From Bacillota bacterium (GTDB taxonomy: Bacteria > Bacillota > Clostridia > Lachnospirales > Lachnospiraceae), in NCBI GenBank assembly GCA_023421505.1, contig JAEZTJ010000042.1, positions 1-38,030 on the forward strand: a stretch of DNA of 38,030 bases. The letters run 5' to 3'. The notes below the pieces were generated by a model. The model was not told where the DNA came from. It ran no database searches and saw nothing but the letters and a program-made list of their open reading frames with translations. Shown here piece by piece: positions 16,428 through 25,119 of the stretch (its first letter is position 1; every line of letters begins with the position of its first letter). Made by a program: the position numbers and the translations under genes.

Positions 16428-17123
16428 ATGGATGAGCAAGGGTTACATAAAAAATCCTACCATAAGGTAATCGATTATATCAAAAATCAGATCAGGGAAG
16501 GCAGACTGGAAAGTGGGGGAAAGCTGCCTACAGAAAGAGATTTATCAGAAATTCTTGGTGTAAGCCGTAATTCTGTCCGGGAAGCTATGCGCTCACTGGA
16601 GATTATAGGTGTGATTTCAAGTCATCAGGGAGCAGGGAATTATTTGACCGGTAATTTTGAAAGCAGCCTGATGGAATCGCTGTCAATGATGTTCTTGCTT
16701 AATCAAATTGATTACCAACAGATCAGCCAGTTACGGCGTGCTTTGGAAATGCAGGCATTGATGCTTGCAATTGACCATATTACCGAGCAAGAGATAGCCG
16801 AGCAAGTTGAAATTATTGCTCAGCTGGAGCATGAAACAGAAGATATTAATGTTATTTTGGATAAGAGATTTCATTATAACATTGCGAAGGCTTCTAAAAA
16901 TGTCCTGATTACCAATATATTGCAAGCCTTGTCTGACCTTCTGGATAATTTTATCTTTGACCTAAGAAGAGATATATTAAGGACAGAAGATAGCAGAAAA
17001 ATATTAAATGAAGCCCATAACGATATGATGAAAAGCCTAATATTAAGAGATAAAGACCTTGCTCGTGAAGCAATTAACAAACATTTTGGTATAATTGACG
17101 AAAAGCTAAGTCTTAGAGAATAG
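16428..17123 (+). CDS. FadR/LldR-type GntR regulator of lactate use
   Basis: A 231-residue regulator. The ATG at 16428 follows AAGGGG by 8 bases and is preferred over an upstream GTG. The N-terminal winged helix carries the GntR signature (LPTERDLSEILGVSRNSVREAMRSL, about 40-65). The C-terminal FCD ligand domain has the usual metal/ligand histidines (DKRFHYNIA, EAHNDMM, NKHFG). By position and family it matches LctA/LldR regulators that release DNA when lactate is bound. Two TGGT-N3-ACCA-type operators lie downstream, before the lactate permease gene. Confidence 0.88.
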   Translation: MDEQGLHKKSYHKVIDYIKNQIREGRLESGGKLPTERDLSEILGVSRNSVREAMRSLEIIGVISSHQGAGNYLTGNFESSLMESLSMMFLLNQIDYQQISQLRRALEMQALMLAIDHITEQEIAEQVEIIAQLEHETEDINVILDKRFHYNIAKASKNVLITNILQALSDLLDNFIFDLRRDILRTEDSRKILNEAHNDMMKSLILRDKDLAREAINKHFGIIDEKLSLRE

Positions 17124-17190
17124 AAAAACGGACAATTAATGAAACTAGAAGTAAAATTGCACAAACCATTTGTTAAAAAAACGACATTTA

Positions 17191-17219
17191 TTGACATTGC
17201 GAATACACAGACGTATAAT
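17191..17219 (+). promoter_or_regulatory. Consensus sigma-A promoter of the lactate operon
   Basis: TTGACA (17191-17196), exactly 17 bp, TATAAT (17214-17219): a perfect consensus. The predicted start near 17226 gives a leader of about 250 bases before the permease. A promoter this strong implies control by a repressor. Confidence 0.85.
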
Positions 17220-17231
17220 TAGATTACAAAG

Positions 17232-17242
17232 TGGTCCTACCA
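17232..17242. promoter_or_regulatory. GntR (LldR/FadR-type) operator O1
   Basis: TGGTCCTACCA is a perfect TGGT-N3-ACCA palindrome of the FadR-subfamily operator type, about 12 bp downstream of the -10 box, where bound repressor would block transcription. Confidence 0.7.
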
Positions 17243-17382
17243 ATTCGGAGCTGGTGGAACAGATGTTGTAAAATTCACAGTCTTACTACAGAAGAGAGAC
17301 TAAATTCAGTATACTGCAGGTAATGAATTTATTTCGGTAGAAACGCATCGTGAAGCAGCATCTATTTTTTTACGCCTAAAAT

Positions 17383-17393
17383 TGGCCCTACCA
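17383..17393. promoter_or_regulatory. GntR (LldR/FadR-type) operator O2
   Basis: TGGCCCTACCA matches O1 with one change in the left half-site (TGGC for TGGT). The centres of the two sites are 151 bp apart, allowing repression by DNA looping as described for E. coli LldR. Confidence 0.6.
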
Positions 17394-17479
17394 ATCCGGT
17401 AAGTTTGGATAAGCTAATAAATAGTTAAGATTTAGCATTTATCCAGGCGAAATGAGTGTATGAAAGGGGAAATAATTGG

Positions 17480-19021
17480 ATGAATATGACATTGTCATTT
17501 ATTTTGGCATTATTACCGATTATCTGGTTGATAGTTGCCTTGACTGTAATGAAAATGCCTGGCTTTAAGGCATGCATTATAGCAATGGTAATTGCTTATG
17601 GCCTTTCCGTATTAGTATGGAAGATGCCGTTACTTAACAGTCTTACTGCAGTAGCGGAGGGTGCAGCGCTTGCTCTCTGGCCAATTATTATTGTTATTAT
17701 CGCAGCTATCTTCACCTACAACGTATGTGTAGCTACCGGTAATATGGAAGTGATTAAGAAAATGTTAGCTAATGTTACGAAGGATAAAAGAGTCCTGGTT
17801 CTTATCATTGCCTGGGGCTTTGGCGGTTTTATGGAAGGGATGGCAGGCTTTGGTACTGCGGTTGCCATACCTGCAAGTATATTATGGGGCTTAGGCTTCA
17901 ACCCTGTATTTTCCGCTATCGTGTGTCTGATTGCGAATGCTACACCAACAGCCTTTGGCTCGATTGGTATACCGACGACAACACTTGCTAAAATCACCGG
18001 ACTGAGTGTTACAAGCCTGTCAACTAATACGGCTATGATACTTGCCCCGCTGATTATACTGACACCTTTTGTATTGGTGTATCTGACAGGAAAATCAAAG
18101 AAAGCCTTTCGTGGAGTTGGACTTATAACCTTGATATCCGGTGTCACCTTTTTAGTACCGGAATATCTGGTGGGTAAATTCTTAGGGGCTGAGCTTCCGG
18201 CGGTTATCGGCTCGGTATGTTCTATGCTTTGCACCGGATGGGCTTCCAAGGTCTTATCGAAAAAGGAGATAGAACCCGAGTTCATTCTTGAGAGCAAGAA
18301 TGCAGATAAGCTTGAACCGAAGAAGGCTTTTGTAGCCTGGAGTCCATTTATATTAATCTTCGTATTCTTACTTGCGACCTCAAAATTAATAGCGCCCTTT
18401 AATGCGCTGCTATCAAATGTAAAGACATCAGTAAATATCTATAGCGGGGAAGGTGCTGCGGCGTATACTTTTTCCTGGCTGGCTACTCCGGGTGTTTGGA
18501 TTATCCTTGCAGCGTTCATTGGAGGTGCAATTCAGGGAGCTAAAATAAAAGCAATGCTAAAGATATTCTATAAGACAATAGTGCAGTTATCGAAGACAAT
18601 CATCACAATCATATGTATTATGGCAACAGCTAAGCTTATGGGCTACAGCGGAATGATCTCCTCAATAGCACTAATGTTTGTTACCGTTACAGGCTCCTTT
18701 TACCCGATGTTTGCACCATTTTTAGGAGCAATCGGAACCTTCGTAACAGGTAGCGGAACCTCAGCGAGCGTATTGTTCGGTGGAATGCAAAAGGAAACTG
18801 CGATTGCGCTTAACTTAAATCAGGCATGGATCGCTGCTTCGAATACAGCAGGTGCAATATCGGCAAAAATGATTTCTCCACAGAGCATTGCAGTAGCGGT
18901 AGCAGCGGTTAGTCTTCAAGGGAAAGAGAGTGAGCTTTTAAAGGGTACAATTAAGTGGTTTATATTATTTATTATAATAGTTGGAGTGGTGACATATATC
19001 GGAGCAAAAATTCTTAGTTGA
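17480..19021 (+). CDS. lctP: L-lactate permease (LctP family)
   Basis: A 513-residue polytopic membrane protein with about 12-14 helices. Family motifs are GGFMEGMAGFGTAVAIPASI, NATPTAFGSIGIPTT and, near the end, GTFVTGSGTSASVLFGGMQ. It imports lactate (or glycolate) with protons. The start is placed at the ATG at 17480, with AAAGGGG 10 bases upstream, rather than an in-frame GTG at 17456. It is the first structural gene after the lactate promoter/operators and precedes the Etf/lactate dehydrogenase genes. Confidence 0.92.
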   Translation: MNMTLSFILALLPIIWLIVALTVMKMPGFKACIIAMVIAYGLSVLVWKMPLLNSLTAVAEGAALALWPIIIVIIAAIFTYNVCVATGNMEVIKKMLANVTKDKRVLVLIIAWGFGGFMEGMAGFGTAVAIPASILWGLGFNPVFSAIVCLIANATPTAFGSIGIPTTTLAKITGLSVTSLSTNTAMILAPLIILTPFVLVYLTGKSKKAFRGVGLITLISGVTFLVPEYLVGKFLGAELPAVIGSVCSMLCTGWASKVLSKKEIEPEFILESKNADKLEPKKAFVAWSPFILIFVFLLATSKLIAPFNALLSNVKTSVNIYSGEGAAAYTFSWLATPGVWIILAAFIGGAIQGAKIKAMLKIFYKTIVQLSKTIITIICIMATAKLMGYSGMISSIALMFVTVTGSFYPMFAPFLGAIGTFVTGSGTSASVLFGGMQKETAIALNLNQAWIAASNTAGAISAKMISPQSIAVAVAAVSLQGKESELLKGTIKWFILFIIIVGVVTYIGAKILS

Positions 19022-19064
19022 TACGTGTAAATACATTGGAAAAATAAAATAGAGTTAATCCGTT

Positions 19065-19092
19065 ACAGGATATGCTTTAAATAAAGCCCTGT
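19065..19092 (+). other. Stem-loop between lctP and etfB
   Basis: ACAGG/CCTGT plus GCTTTA/TAAAGC form a bulged hairpin without a T tract. A second small hairpin (GCCGC-CTA-GCGGC) lies at 19161-19173 just before the EtfB ribosome binding site. They may process or stabilise the polycistronic mRNA. Confidence 0.4.
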
Positions 19093-19187
19093 GAGTAAGC
19101 AACAGGATGTTTACTAGGTTAAAAGAAATGACTATAAATCGGAAATGCACAGAATTATAAGCCGCCTAGCGGCAAATGGAGGTAAAT

Positions 19188-19976
19188 ATGAATATTTTAG
19201 TATGTATTAAGCAAGTACCTGATACTAATAAAGTTGAAGTAGATCCGGTAACAGGAGTATTAAAGAGAAACGGTGTGGAATCAAAGATGAATCCCTATGA
19301 TTTATACGCAATTGAGACAGCACTTCGAATTAGAGAAGAGAAGGGCGGAACGATCTGGGCAATCTCGATGGGGCCCGGACAGGCAGCAGGAGTCATCAGA
19401 GAAGCCTTTGCAATGGGCGTTGATCATGGTGCTTTAATTTCTGACAGAAAGTTTGGCGGAGCAGATGTTCTTGCTACCAGCTACGCGATTTCACAGGGAA
19501 TAAAGAAATTAGGCGACTTTGATTTAATTCTTTGCGGAAAGCAGACAACCGATGGAGATACGGCTCAGGTAGGGCCGGAGGTATCCGAATGGTTAAATAT
19601 TCCCTGCGTATCCAATGTATCTAAAATAGTTGAGCTTGGTGAAGAAGCTATGACAGTAGAGATGGATATGTCCCACGATATAGAAATTGCGAACATTCAG
19701 TATCCATGTCTGTTAGCAGTAGATAAGGACATCTTTATGCCGAGACTTCCTTCCTATGTGAGAAAGCAGGCTACAAAGGATCGTGAGATTACAATCATTA
19801 CACTGAATGATTTAGAGGACAAGGATGAGCTGCACTATGGCTTAAACGGATCTCCGACACAGGTAGAACGTATCTTCCCTCCGCAGGTAAATTCTCATAG
19901 AGAAATGTGGGATGGAACCTCTGCCGAGCTTACCAGTCAGCTATTATCAAAACTCAAAGAATTAAAGTTTGCATAG
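19188..19976 (+). CDS. etfB: Electron transfer flavoprotein beta subunit (LctB-like)
   Basis: A 262-residue EtfB. It starts MNILVCIKQVPDT and has the AMP/FAD-binding loop CGKQTTDGDTAQVGPEVSEW (about 122-141) typical of bifurcating EtfB. With the downstream EtfA and FAD-linked dehydrogenase it fits the electron-confurcating lactate dehydrogenase of acetogens such as Acetobacterium woodii. That complex oxidises lactate with NAD+ at the expense of reduced ferredoxin. The start ATG follows GGAGG. The operon order is permease-etfB-etfA-dehydrogenase. Confidence 0.92.
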   Translation: MNILVCIKQVPDTNKVEVDPVTGVLKRNGVESKMNPYDLYAIETALRIREEKGGTIWAISMGPGQAAGVIREAFAMGVDHGALISDRKFGGADVLATSYAISQGIKKLGDFDLILCGKQTTDGDTAQVGPEVSEWLNIPCVSNVSKIVELGEEAMTVEMDMSHDIEIANIQYPCLLAVDKDIFMPRLPSYVRKQATKDREITIITLNDLEDKDELHYGLNGSPTQVERIFPPQVNSHREMWDGTSAELTSQLLSKLKELKFA

Positions 19977-19986
19977 GAGGACAAAT

Positions 19987-21177
19987 ATGGCAAAGTTAGT
20001 GATAAATCAAAAATTAGTTGGGAATATCGATACTATGATTAGCCTTTGCCCATTCGGCGCGATGGAAAATAAGAATGGGGAGCTGCAAATAAATTCAGCC
20101 TGTAAGATGTGCAAAATATGTGTAAAAAAAGGACCAAAGGGTGCCGTTGAATATGTAGAAGAGGCGATACCTGCGATAGATAAAAGTAAATGGAAGGGTA
20201 TTGCAGTCTATGTGGATCATATTGACGGAGTGATACATCCTGTAACCTATGAGTTAATTGGAAAAGCGAAAGAGCTTGCAGCAAAGATTAATCATCCTGT
20301 TTATGCAGTTATGATGGGAAGTAATATAGATAAGCAAAGTCATGAGCTTCTGCATTATGCAGTAGATAAAGTTTATGTCTATGATCATGAAAAGCTGGAT
20401 CGTTTTAAAATGGAACCATATACAGCGGTATTTGAGGATTTTGTTAATCAGGTAATGCCGACTGCAATCTTAATGGGAGCGACACCGGTGGGACGCCAGC
20501 TTGCTCCAAGACTTGCGGCAAGACTTAGAACCGGACTTACGGCAGATTGTACGATACTTGATATCAATGAGAATACAGATTTAGTACAGATTAGACCGGC
20601 CTTCGGCGGTAACATCATGGCACAGATTTTAACACCGAATAACAGGCCGCAGATGGCAACGGTGCGCTATAAGGTAATGGATGCACCCGAAAGAAGCATA
20701 GAGGAAAGCGGAGAAATTATCGCTTGTGAAATCTCTGAGGATAAACTAAGCAGTAAAGTTGAGGTTATTGATATTATTGCAAAGGAAAAGGAGCAATTTA
20801 TTGAGGCTTCCGACGTACTCGTTGTAGCTGGGCGTGGCATTAAGAAGGAAGAAGATCTGGAGCTAGTTAAGGAGTTAGCTGAGCTTCTCGGCGGTCAGAT
20901 AGCCTGTACAAGACCAATCATGGAAGCAGGCTGGCTAGAGGCTAAACGTCAGGTAGGATTAAGCGGAAGAACAGTTCGTCCGAAGCTGATTATTACAGTA
21001 GGAGTATCCGGTTCCGTTCAATTTGCAGCAGGTATGAATAATTCCGAACAAATTATCGCTATCAATACAGATGAAAATGCACCGATCTTTAAAACAGCAC
21101 ATTATGGCCTGGTAGGAGATTTATATGAAATCATCCCGAACTTAATTAACCAGATTAAGTTAAGCAGGGGAGCATAA
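19987..21177 (+). CDS. etfA: Electron transfer flavoprotein alpha subunit with N-terminal [4Fe-4S] segment (LctC-like)
   Basis: A 396-residue EtfA. The start is set at the ATG with AGGAGG 6 bases upstream. Residues 1-60 are a half-degenerate ferredoxin domain: C21 in CPFGAM and C39-x2-C42-x2-C45, enough for one [4Fe-4S] cluster, with the second cluster's ligands missing. The EtfA core follows. Its C-terminal FAD domain has the signatures AGRGIKKEEDLELV, GWLEAKRQVGLSGRTV and ITVGVSGSVQFAAGM. This arrangement is the one known for LctC of the acetogen lactate dehydrogenase/Etf complex. It is in one operon with etfB and the dehydrogenase. Confidence 0.92.
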   Translation: MAKLVINQKLVGNIDTMISLCPFGAMENKNGELQINSACKMCKICVKKGPKGAVEYVEEAIPAIDKSKWKGIAVYVDHIDGVIHPVTYELIGKAKELAAKINHPVYAVMMGSNIDKQSHELLHYAVDKVYVYDHEKLDRFKMEPYTAVFEDFVNQVMPTAILMGATPVGRQLAPRLAARLRTGLTADCTILDINENTDLVQIRPAFGGNIMAQILTPNNRPQMATVRYKVMDAPERSIEESGEIIACEISEDKLSSKVEVIDIIAKEKEQFIEASDVLVVAGRGIKKEEDLELVKELAELLGGQIACTRPIMEAGWLEAKRQVGLSGRTVRPKLIITVGVSGSVQFAAGMNNSEQIIAINTDENAPIFKTAHYGLVGDLYEIIPNLINQIKLSRGA

Positions 21178-21287
21178 TTCACACCTAGAAGTTTGTGTCT
21201 GCAGTCTTCAGAGCGTGTTAACACGCTTATCATGTAAAATTTGTGCTGATGCCTATATTTGCGGCTTTCAGCAGTATGGAGGTTAGA

Positions 21288-22691
21288 ATGAACTATAAAA
21301 GAATAGATCAAAAGGATTTGGATTATATAAACAGCATCATAAAGGATATGGATAGAGTTCTATACGGGGATTTTATCAATGAAGAATACAGCCATGATGA
21401 GCTAAGTGATACAGTAAGCTTTCCGGATGTCGTGGTTAAGATTACATCAACCGAAGAAGCTTCAAGGCTTATGAAATATGCGTATGAGAATAACATTCCG
21501 GTGACCCCCCGCGGTTCAGGAACAGGTCTTGTCGGTGCATCGGTGGCAATGGAGCATGGAATTATGTTAGATACGACCCTTATGAATCATGTTTTAGAGT
21601 TAGATGAAGATAATTTGACGATCACAGTGGAACCGGGTGTATTACTCATGGAACTAGCTGCCTATGTACAGGACAGAGATTTATTCTATCCTCCTGATCC
21701 GGGTGAGAAATCTGCGACCATCGGTGGAAATATCAGCACCAATGCAGGTGGAATGAGAGCGGTTAAATATGGGGTTACCAGGGATTATGTCCGTGGTCTT
21801 GAGGTAGTATTGCCGGATGGTACAGTAGTTGAATTCGGAGGTAAGGTAGTTAAGAATAGTACCGGCTATGCAATGAAGGATTTGATGGTTGGCTCAGAAG
21901 GAACACTGGGAATAATCACGAAAGCTACTTTAAAGCTCCTTCCGCTTCCCAAGAAAGCAATCAGCTTACTCATACCTTTTCCTTCGCTGGAACAGGCGAT
22001 TGGAACTGTACCTTTAATCATTAAATCAAAATCCATTCCCACCGCAATTGAGTTCATGCAAAGAGAAGTTATTATGGATGCGGAAAAATATCTAGGTAAA
22101 AAGTTCCCGGATAACAGCTCAGATGCCTATCTACTATTAAAATTTGATGGAAATTCGACTGAAGAAATCGAAAAAGCTTATGACAGTGTAGCAAAAATCT
22201 GTCTGGAGCAGGGGGCACTTGATATCCTGATCTCTGATACAAACGAAAGAGAAGAATCCATCTGGAAGGCAAGAGGTGCTTTCCTTGAAGCAATCAAAGG
22301 CTCCACCACTTATATGGATGAGGTTGACGTAGTCGTACCCAGAAGCTCAGTCAATGAAATGGTTGAATATATTCATAATTTATATAAGGAAGTTAATATC
22401 CGAATTAAAAGCTTTGGTCATGCCGGAGACGGTAATCTTCATGCTTATGTGTTAAGAGATGATCTATCCGAGGAAGAATGGGAAAGAAGAATGACCGCAG
22501 CCATGGATAAAATATATGGCAAGGCCAGAGAATTAAAGGGACAGGTATCGGGAGAGCATGGTATCGGTTATGCAAAGAAGTCCTATCTGCTTGAGGCTAT
22601 GGATCCGGCAACCGTTGAAATTATGAAGGGAATCAAAAGGGCCTTTGACCCTAAGAATATCTTAAATCCTCATAAGGTCTGTCAGATGTAG
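21288..22691 (+). CDS. lctD: FAD-binding lactate dehydrogenase (LctD/GlcD family)
   Basis: A 467-residue flavoprotein oxidising D- or L-lactate to pyruvate. The start is at the ATG after GGAGG; the upstream in-frame extension lacks a site. The FAD-binding PCMH domain (about 40-220) holds TPRGSGTGLVGASV and PPDPGEKSATIGGNISTNAGG. The C-terminal GlcD/DLD domain ends with the metal-site segment KSFGHAGDGNLHAYVLRDD and SGEHGIGYAKK. It passes electrons to the EtfAB encoded upstream. It ends the lactate operon. Confidence 0.92.
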   Translation: MNYKRIDQKDLDYINSIIKDMDRVLYGDFINEEYSHDELSDTVSFPDVVVKITSTEEASRLMKYAYENNIPVTPRGSGTGLVGASVAMEHGIMLDTTLMNHVLELDEDNLTITVEPGVLLMELAAYVQDRDLFYPPDPGEKSATIGGNISTNAGGMRAVKYGVTRDYVRGLEVVLPDGTVVEFGGKVVKNSTGYAMKDLMVGSEGTLGIITKATLKLLPLPKKAISLLIPFPSLEQAIGTVPLIIKSKSIPTAIEFMQREVIMDAEKYLGKKFPDNSSDAYLLLKFDGNSTEEIEKAYDSVAKICLEQGALDILISDTNEREESIWKARGAFLEAIKGSTTYMDEVDVVVPRSSVNEMVEYIHNLYKEVNIRIKSFGHAGDGNLHAYVLRDDLSEEEWERRMTAAMDKIYGKARELKGQVSGEHGIGYAKKSYLLEAMDPATVEIMKGIKRAFDPKNILNPHKVCQM

Positions 22692-22788
22692 CAGATACAG
22701 ATTATAAATGTAGGTAAGGCTAAGAGAGAGTAAGATTATATAATTAGCAGGACTAAGATAATTAGAAGGAAAGATAATAAAATTATAA

Positions 22789-22905
22789 GAAGAGGATGAC
22801 TTAAAAGTTAAGACTGACTGATTATTAGTATATATAAAAGGAACAATTCCATTTACTATATATGTATTAATCAGAACAAGGTTGGCTTTTAGGGCATCCT
22901 CTTTC
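22789..22905. repeat. Long imperfect palindrome after the lactate operon
   Basis: GAAGAGGATG (22789-22798) pairs with CATCCTCTTTC (22895-22905). Inside it TAAAAG/CTTTTA and CTGATTA...TATATA with its complement pair in register, giving a hairpin of about 117 bases with a small loop. A T-rich stretch follows. It may be the operon terminator or a small mobile element. Confidence 0.6.
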
Positions 22906-22951
22906 TATTCCATCCTATTGATATCTTCGTCTTAGCGGAATGTGCTTTATC

Positions 22952-23167
22952 CTAATCTTTTTCCTTCGGGTAAACCTTATTACCGTAGGATTTAGTCGAA
23001 GCATTTCCGAACACCAGAATAGGGGCTATACTTTTACCAGTAACATTGCTTCCTGCAGATTGGATATCGCAATCTCTTAATATGACATGACAGATGGTAG
23101 CTTTTTTAGCGATTCCGAACATACCGATAATTTGTGCTTTCGGATCAGTCATGATAAGCCAAGCCAA
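22952..23167 (-). pseudogene. Probable GLUG-motif protein remnant
   Basis: An open stretch of up to 71 codons with only a TTG start and no ribosome binding site. The segment IIGMFGIAKKATICHVILRD, followed by SNVTGKSIAPILVFGNASTKS, resembles GLUG repeats of surface proteins (the GLFG...ATIKNL...NV-G pattern). It is far too short for such a protein, so it is probably a decayed fragment. Confidence 0.3.
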
Positions 23168-23332
23168 TAGTTAAAAAAGTTTTACATATTACACATAACT
23201 AACTTGCGTAAAGTATAGGGAGGAGGTAAAATATTCATTAACTATATTTATTTTACAGCAAAAATGATCTGACAATGCGAATTAGAGTATTTTTACTTGA
23301 GATTTCTATTGAGTTGCCAGGAGGTGATTAAT

Positions 23333-23497
23333 TTGAAGCAAGCTAAGAGGGAAAAGCAGTTAGAATTAAAAAGAAAACAGGAAAAGCAACGTCCGGAGCA
23401 TTATACAGGGCTAGGTTGGAATTTATATTGTCTTGGTGCGGCTAATGCTGTTGCCAATACAACTGTTAAAGAGATTAATAATTATTTGGTAAGATAG
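23333..23497 (+). CDS. Small basic hypothetical protein, TTG start
   Basis: A 54-residue peptide. A very strong AGGAGGTGAT lies at 23319-23328, pointing to TTG at 23333 as the start. The N-terminal half is highly charged (KQAKREKQLELKRKQEKQRP), and the C-terminal half is uncharged to mildly polar with one cysteine (YCLGAANAVANT). No family is recognised. The strong site and the helical charged/neutral division argue for a translated product. A 16-codon ORF with its own AGGAGC site follows at 23593-23643. Confidence 0.5.
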   Translation: MKQAKREKQLELKRKQEKQRPEHYTGLGWNLYCLGAANAVANTTVKEINNYLVR

Positions 23498-23592
23498 GGC
23501 ATGGATTAAAGTATAATACTTTAGACATGCCCTAGCTTCCTTTATAACATTATATTGTTGTTTCTCTGATATTCGTTAACAGGAGCAATAAG

Positions 23593-23643
23593 ATGAAACA
23601 GACAAGGGCCAAAGTTCTTAATCGCAAAGAAGTTCTTAATTAA
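23593..23643 (+). CDS. 16-codon micro-ORF
   Basis: ATG to TAA encodes MKQTRAKVLNRKEVLN after AGGAGC. The DNA contains AAGTTCTTAAT twice. It ends 30 bp before the next gene and could be a leader peptide or chance. Confidence 0.25.
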   Translation: MKQTRAKVLNRKEVLN

Positions 23644-23672
23644 ATCGAAAAGTTTGAAAGGAAGTATGGTAT

Positions 23673-24293
23673 ATGAGTTCAAATATTAAAATTACATATA
23701 TAAACAAATCAATGAATAAGGATTTGCCCAAGGTATTCCTGTTCTTAAAAAATGAGATACCAACCTTTGACTGCCTTAAGGAAGGAGTGGCCTGGAAGGT
23801 AATCGAAGATGTGGGGCGCGAATCCTCCTGCCGATTTGTATTTCCAATAGAAACAGAAGTCAGGGCCTCCTGGGATAACTGTAACTGTGATACGAGAGCT
23901 CTGCTATCAGAAAGTGGCAAAAGATATACCGTAAGAAAAGGCGAAACAGGGATTGCTTTAGAAGAGGATGGGAATGCAGAATATACTAGATCCATCGAAT
24001 TCTGCAACAATATTAAGGTTGAAAATGAAATAAGTGTTAATATGATTAAGGATGGCCGTACTATTTTAACCAAGAGGAGAGTAGGCTATGGCCAAAAGGC
24101 TTCGTTCGTTTTACATCCGAGGATCTATTGGGGCATAGCCTCTGAAATCAAAGAAGGAATGGAGCTTTGCGAAGCGCAGCTCCATTCCGATAATTTCTTT
24201 GAACTGGATTTGGAAGGTGTATCAAGTGTAACTGTCGCTCTTTATGGTAATGAGTTAGTGGGTTACCAGTTTAGAGTAGAGGATCAGGAATAA
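23673..24293 (+). CDS. Hypothetical protein (206 aa), unrecognised family
   Basis: A soluble, beta-rich looking protein without signal peptide or transmembrane helix. Its landmarks are PKVFLFLKNEIPTFD near the N-terminus, VAWKVIEDVGRESSCRFVFP, TEVRASWDNCN, a central RYTVRKGETGI, and GQKASFVLHPRIYWGIASEI towards the end. The pattern suggests one or two beta-sandwich domains. The ATG has an AAAGGAAG-type site. It ends overlapping the convergent TPR gene by 23 bp, and with the methyltransferase/TPR pair it may form a functional unit. No function can be given. Confidence 0.7.
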   Translation: MSSNIKITYINKSMNKDLPKVFLFLKNEIPTFDCLKEGVAWKVIEDVGRESSCRFVFPIETEVRASWDNCNCDTRALLSESGKRYTVRKGETGIALEEDGNAEYTRSIEFCNNIKVENEISVNMIKDGRTILTKRRVGYGQKASFVLHPRIYWGIASEIKEGMELCEAQLHSDNFFELDLEGVSSVTVALYGNELVGYQFRVEDQE

Positions 24294-25119
24294 TACGTTT
24301 TAAATTTATACTTTCTTCAAAGGCAGGATCCAAAAGAAGCGATTTTTCAATATATTCGAGAGCTTTTTTAGGCTCCTGCAAATTATAGTAGCATAGAGCG
24401 ATTTCATAATGAATTGCTGCATCTTCACCGTAAAATACTAGGGAAGACTGATAAAGCTTAATGGCATCACGATCATAGCCTAAATAGGCTAATATGGAGG
24501 CTAGACAGGAAGCCAGATCTCCCTCTTCACCAATCGGGAAATAATACTCCCAGACTTTATGGATTGCGGTTGCCAGTTCATCCTTTGGAAATGCCTCTTC
24601 TGCAGCAATACTTTCCAGTAAGGTGTTATAGAATTCTAAGAAGGTTCTTGCGTCCCAAACAGTATACCGAAGAAAGGTTAACAGCTCTTTTATTGTTAAA
24701 GACTTACTTGAAGGAACAATTGCTTTTTTCATAATATAAAAATCATCCGGCCCAATGCCTTCGATGATCTCATGATAAGCCATTGCAGTTTCAATAAAGC
24801 TATGGGAACGATCACTAAGTAAAAATAATGACATAGTTACATTTTCATGCTCATAAATACTGTGAATCGCATTTCCGCCAAGCCCATTAAAATATAATTC
24901 CAGGGCGTGGAAGTTAACAGTAAGGGATATGGACCCATGCTTTGATAAATATGGGTGATAATTTTTATTCATAGACAAAATATTTTTATATCCTTTATCT
25001 GTTGATATTATGATAAGGTCATCATTAAACAGCTTTTTTAGACGATCAATGCATCTGATCGCAACGATTGGTAAGGAAAAAGCGGTATCCTTAAGGCAAG
25101 CCTTGTAGGAGAATATCAT
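24271..25119 (-). CDS. TPR protein, probably the C-terminal part of a frameshifted methyltransferase-TPR gene
   Basis: A 282-residue reading frame whose last ~70 residues are tetratricopeptide repeats (AIKLYQSSLVFYGEDAAIHYEIALCYYNLQEPKKALEYIEKSLLLDPAFEESINLKRI). The first residues (YKACLKDTAFSLPIVAIRCIDRL) read as the continuation of the preceding methyltransferase frame. The frames overlap by 29 bp and no ribosome binding site is evident for its ATG. A one-base shift near 25100 would join them into a protein of about 540 residues. It could instead be a separate translationally coupled gene. Confidence 0.65.
   Translation of the reverse strand: MIFSYKACLKDTAFSLPIVAIRCIDRLKKLFNDDLIIISTDKGYKNILSMNKNYHPYLSKHGSISLTVNFHALELYFNGLGGNAIHSIYEHENVTMSLFLLSDRSHSFIETAMAYHEIIEGIGPDDFYIMKKAIVPSSKSLTIKELLTFLRYTVWDARTFLEFYNTLLESIAAEEAFPKDELATAIHKVWEYYFPIGEEGDLASCLASILAYLGYDRDAIKLYQSSLVFYGEDAAIHYEIALCYYNLQEPKKALEYIEKSLLLDPAFEESINLKRIIPDPLL

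Noticed and set aside
17716..18297. 193-codon open frame antisense to the lactate permease
   Set aside because: Mirror of a conserved membrane-protein gene; composition explains the open frame.
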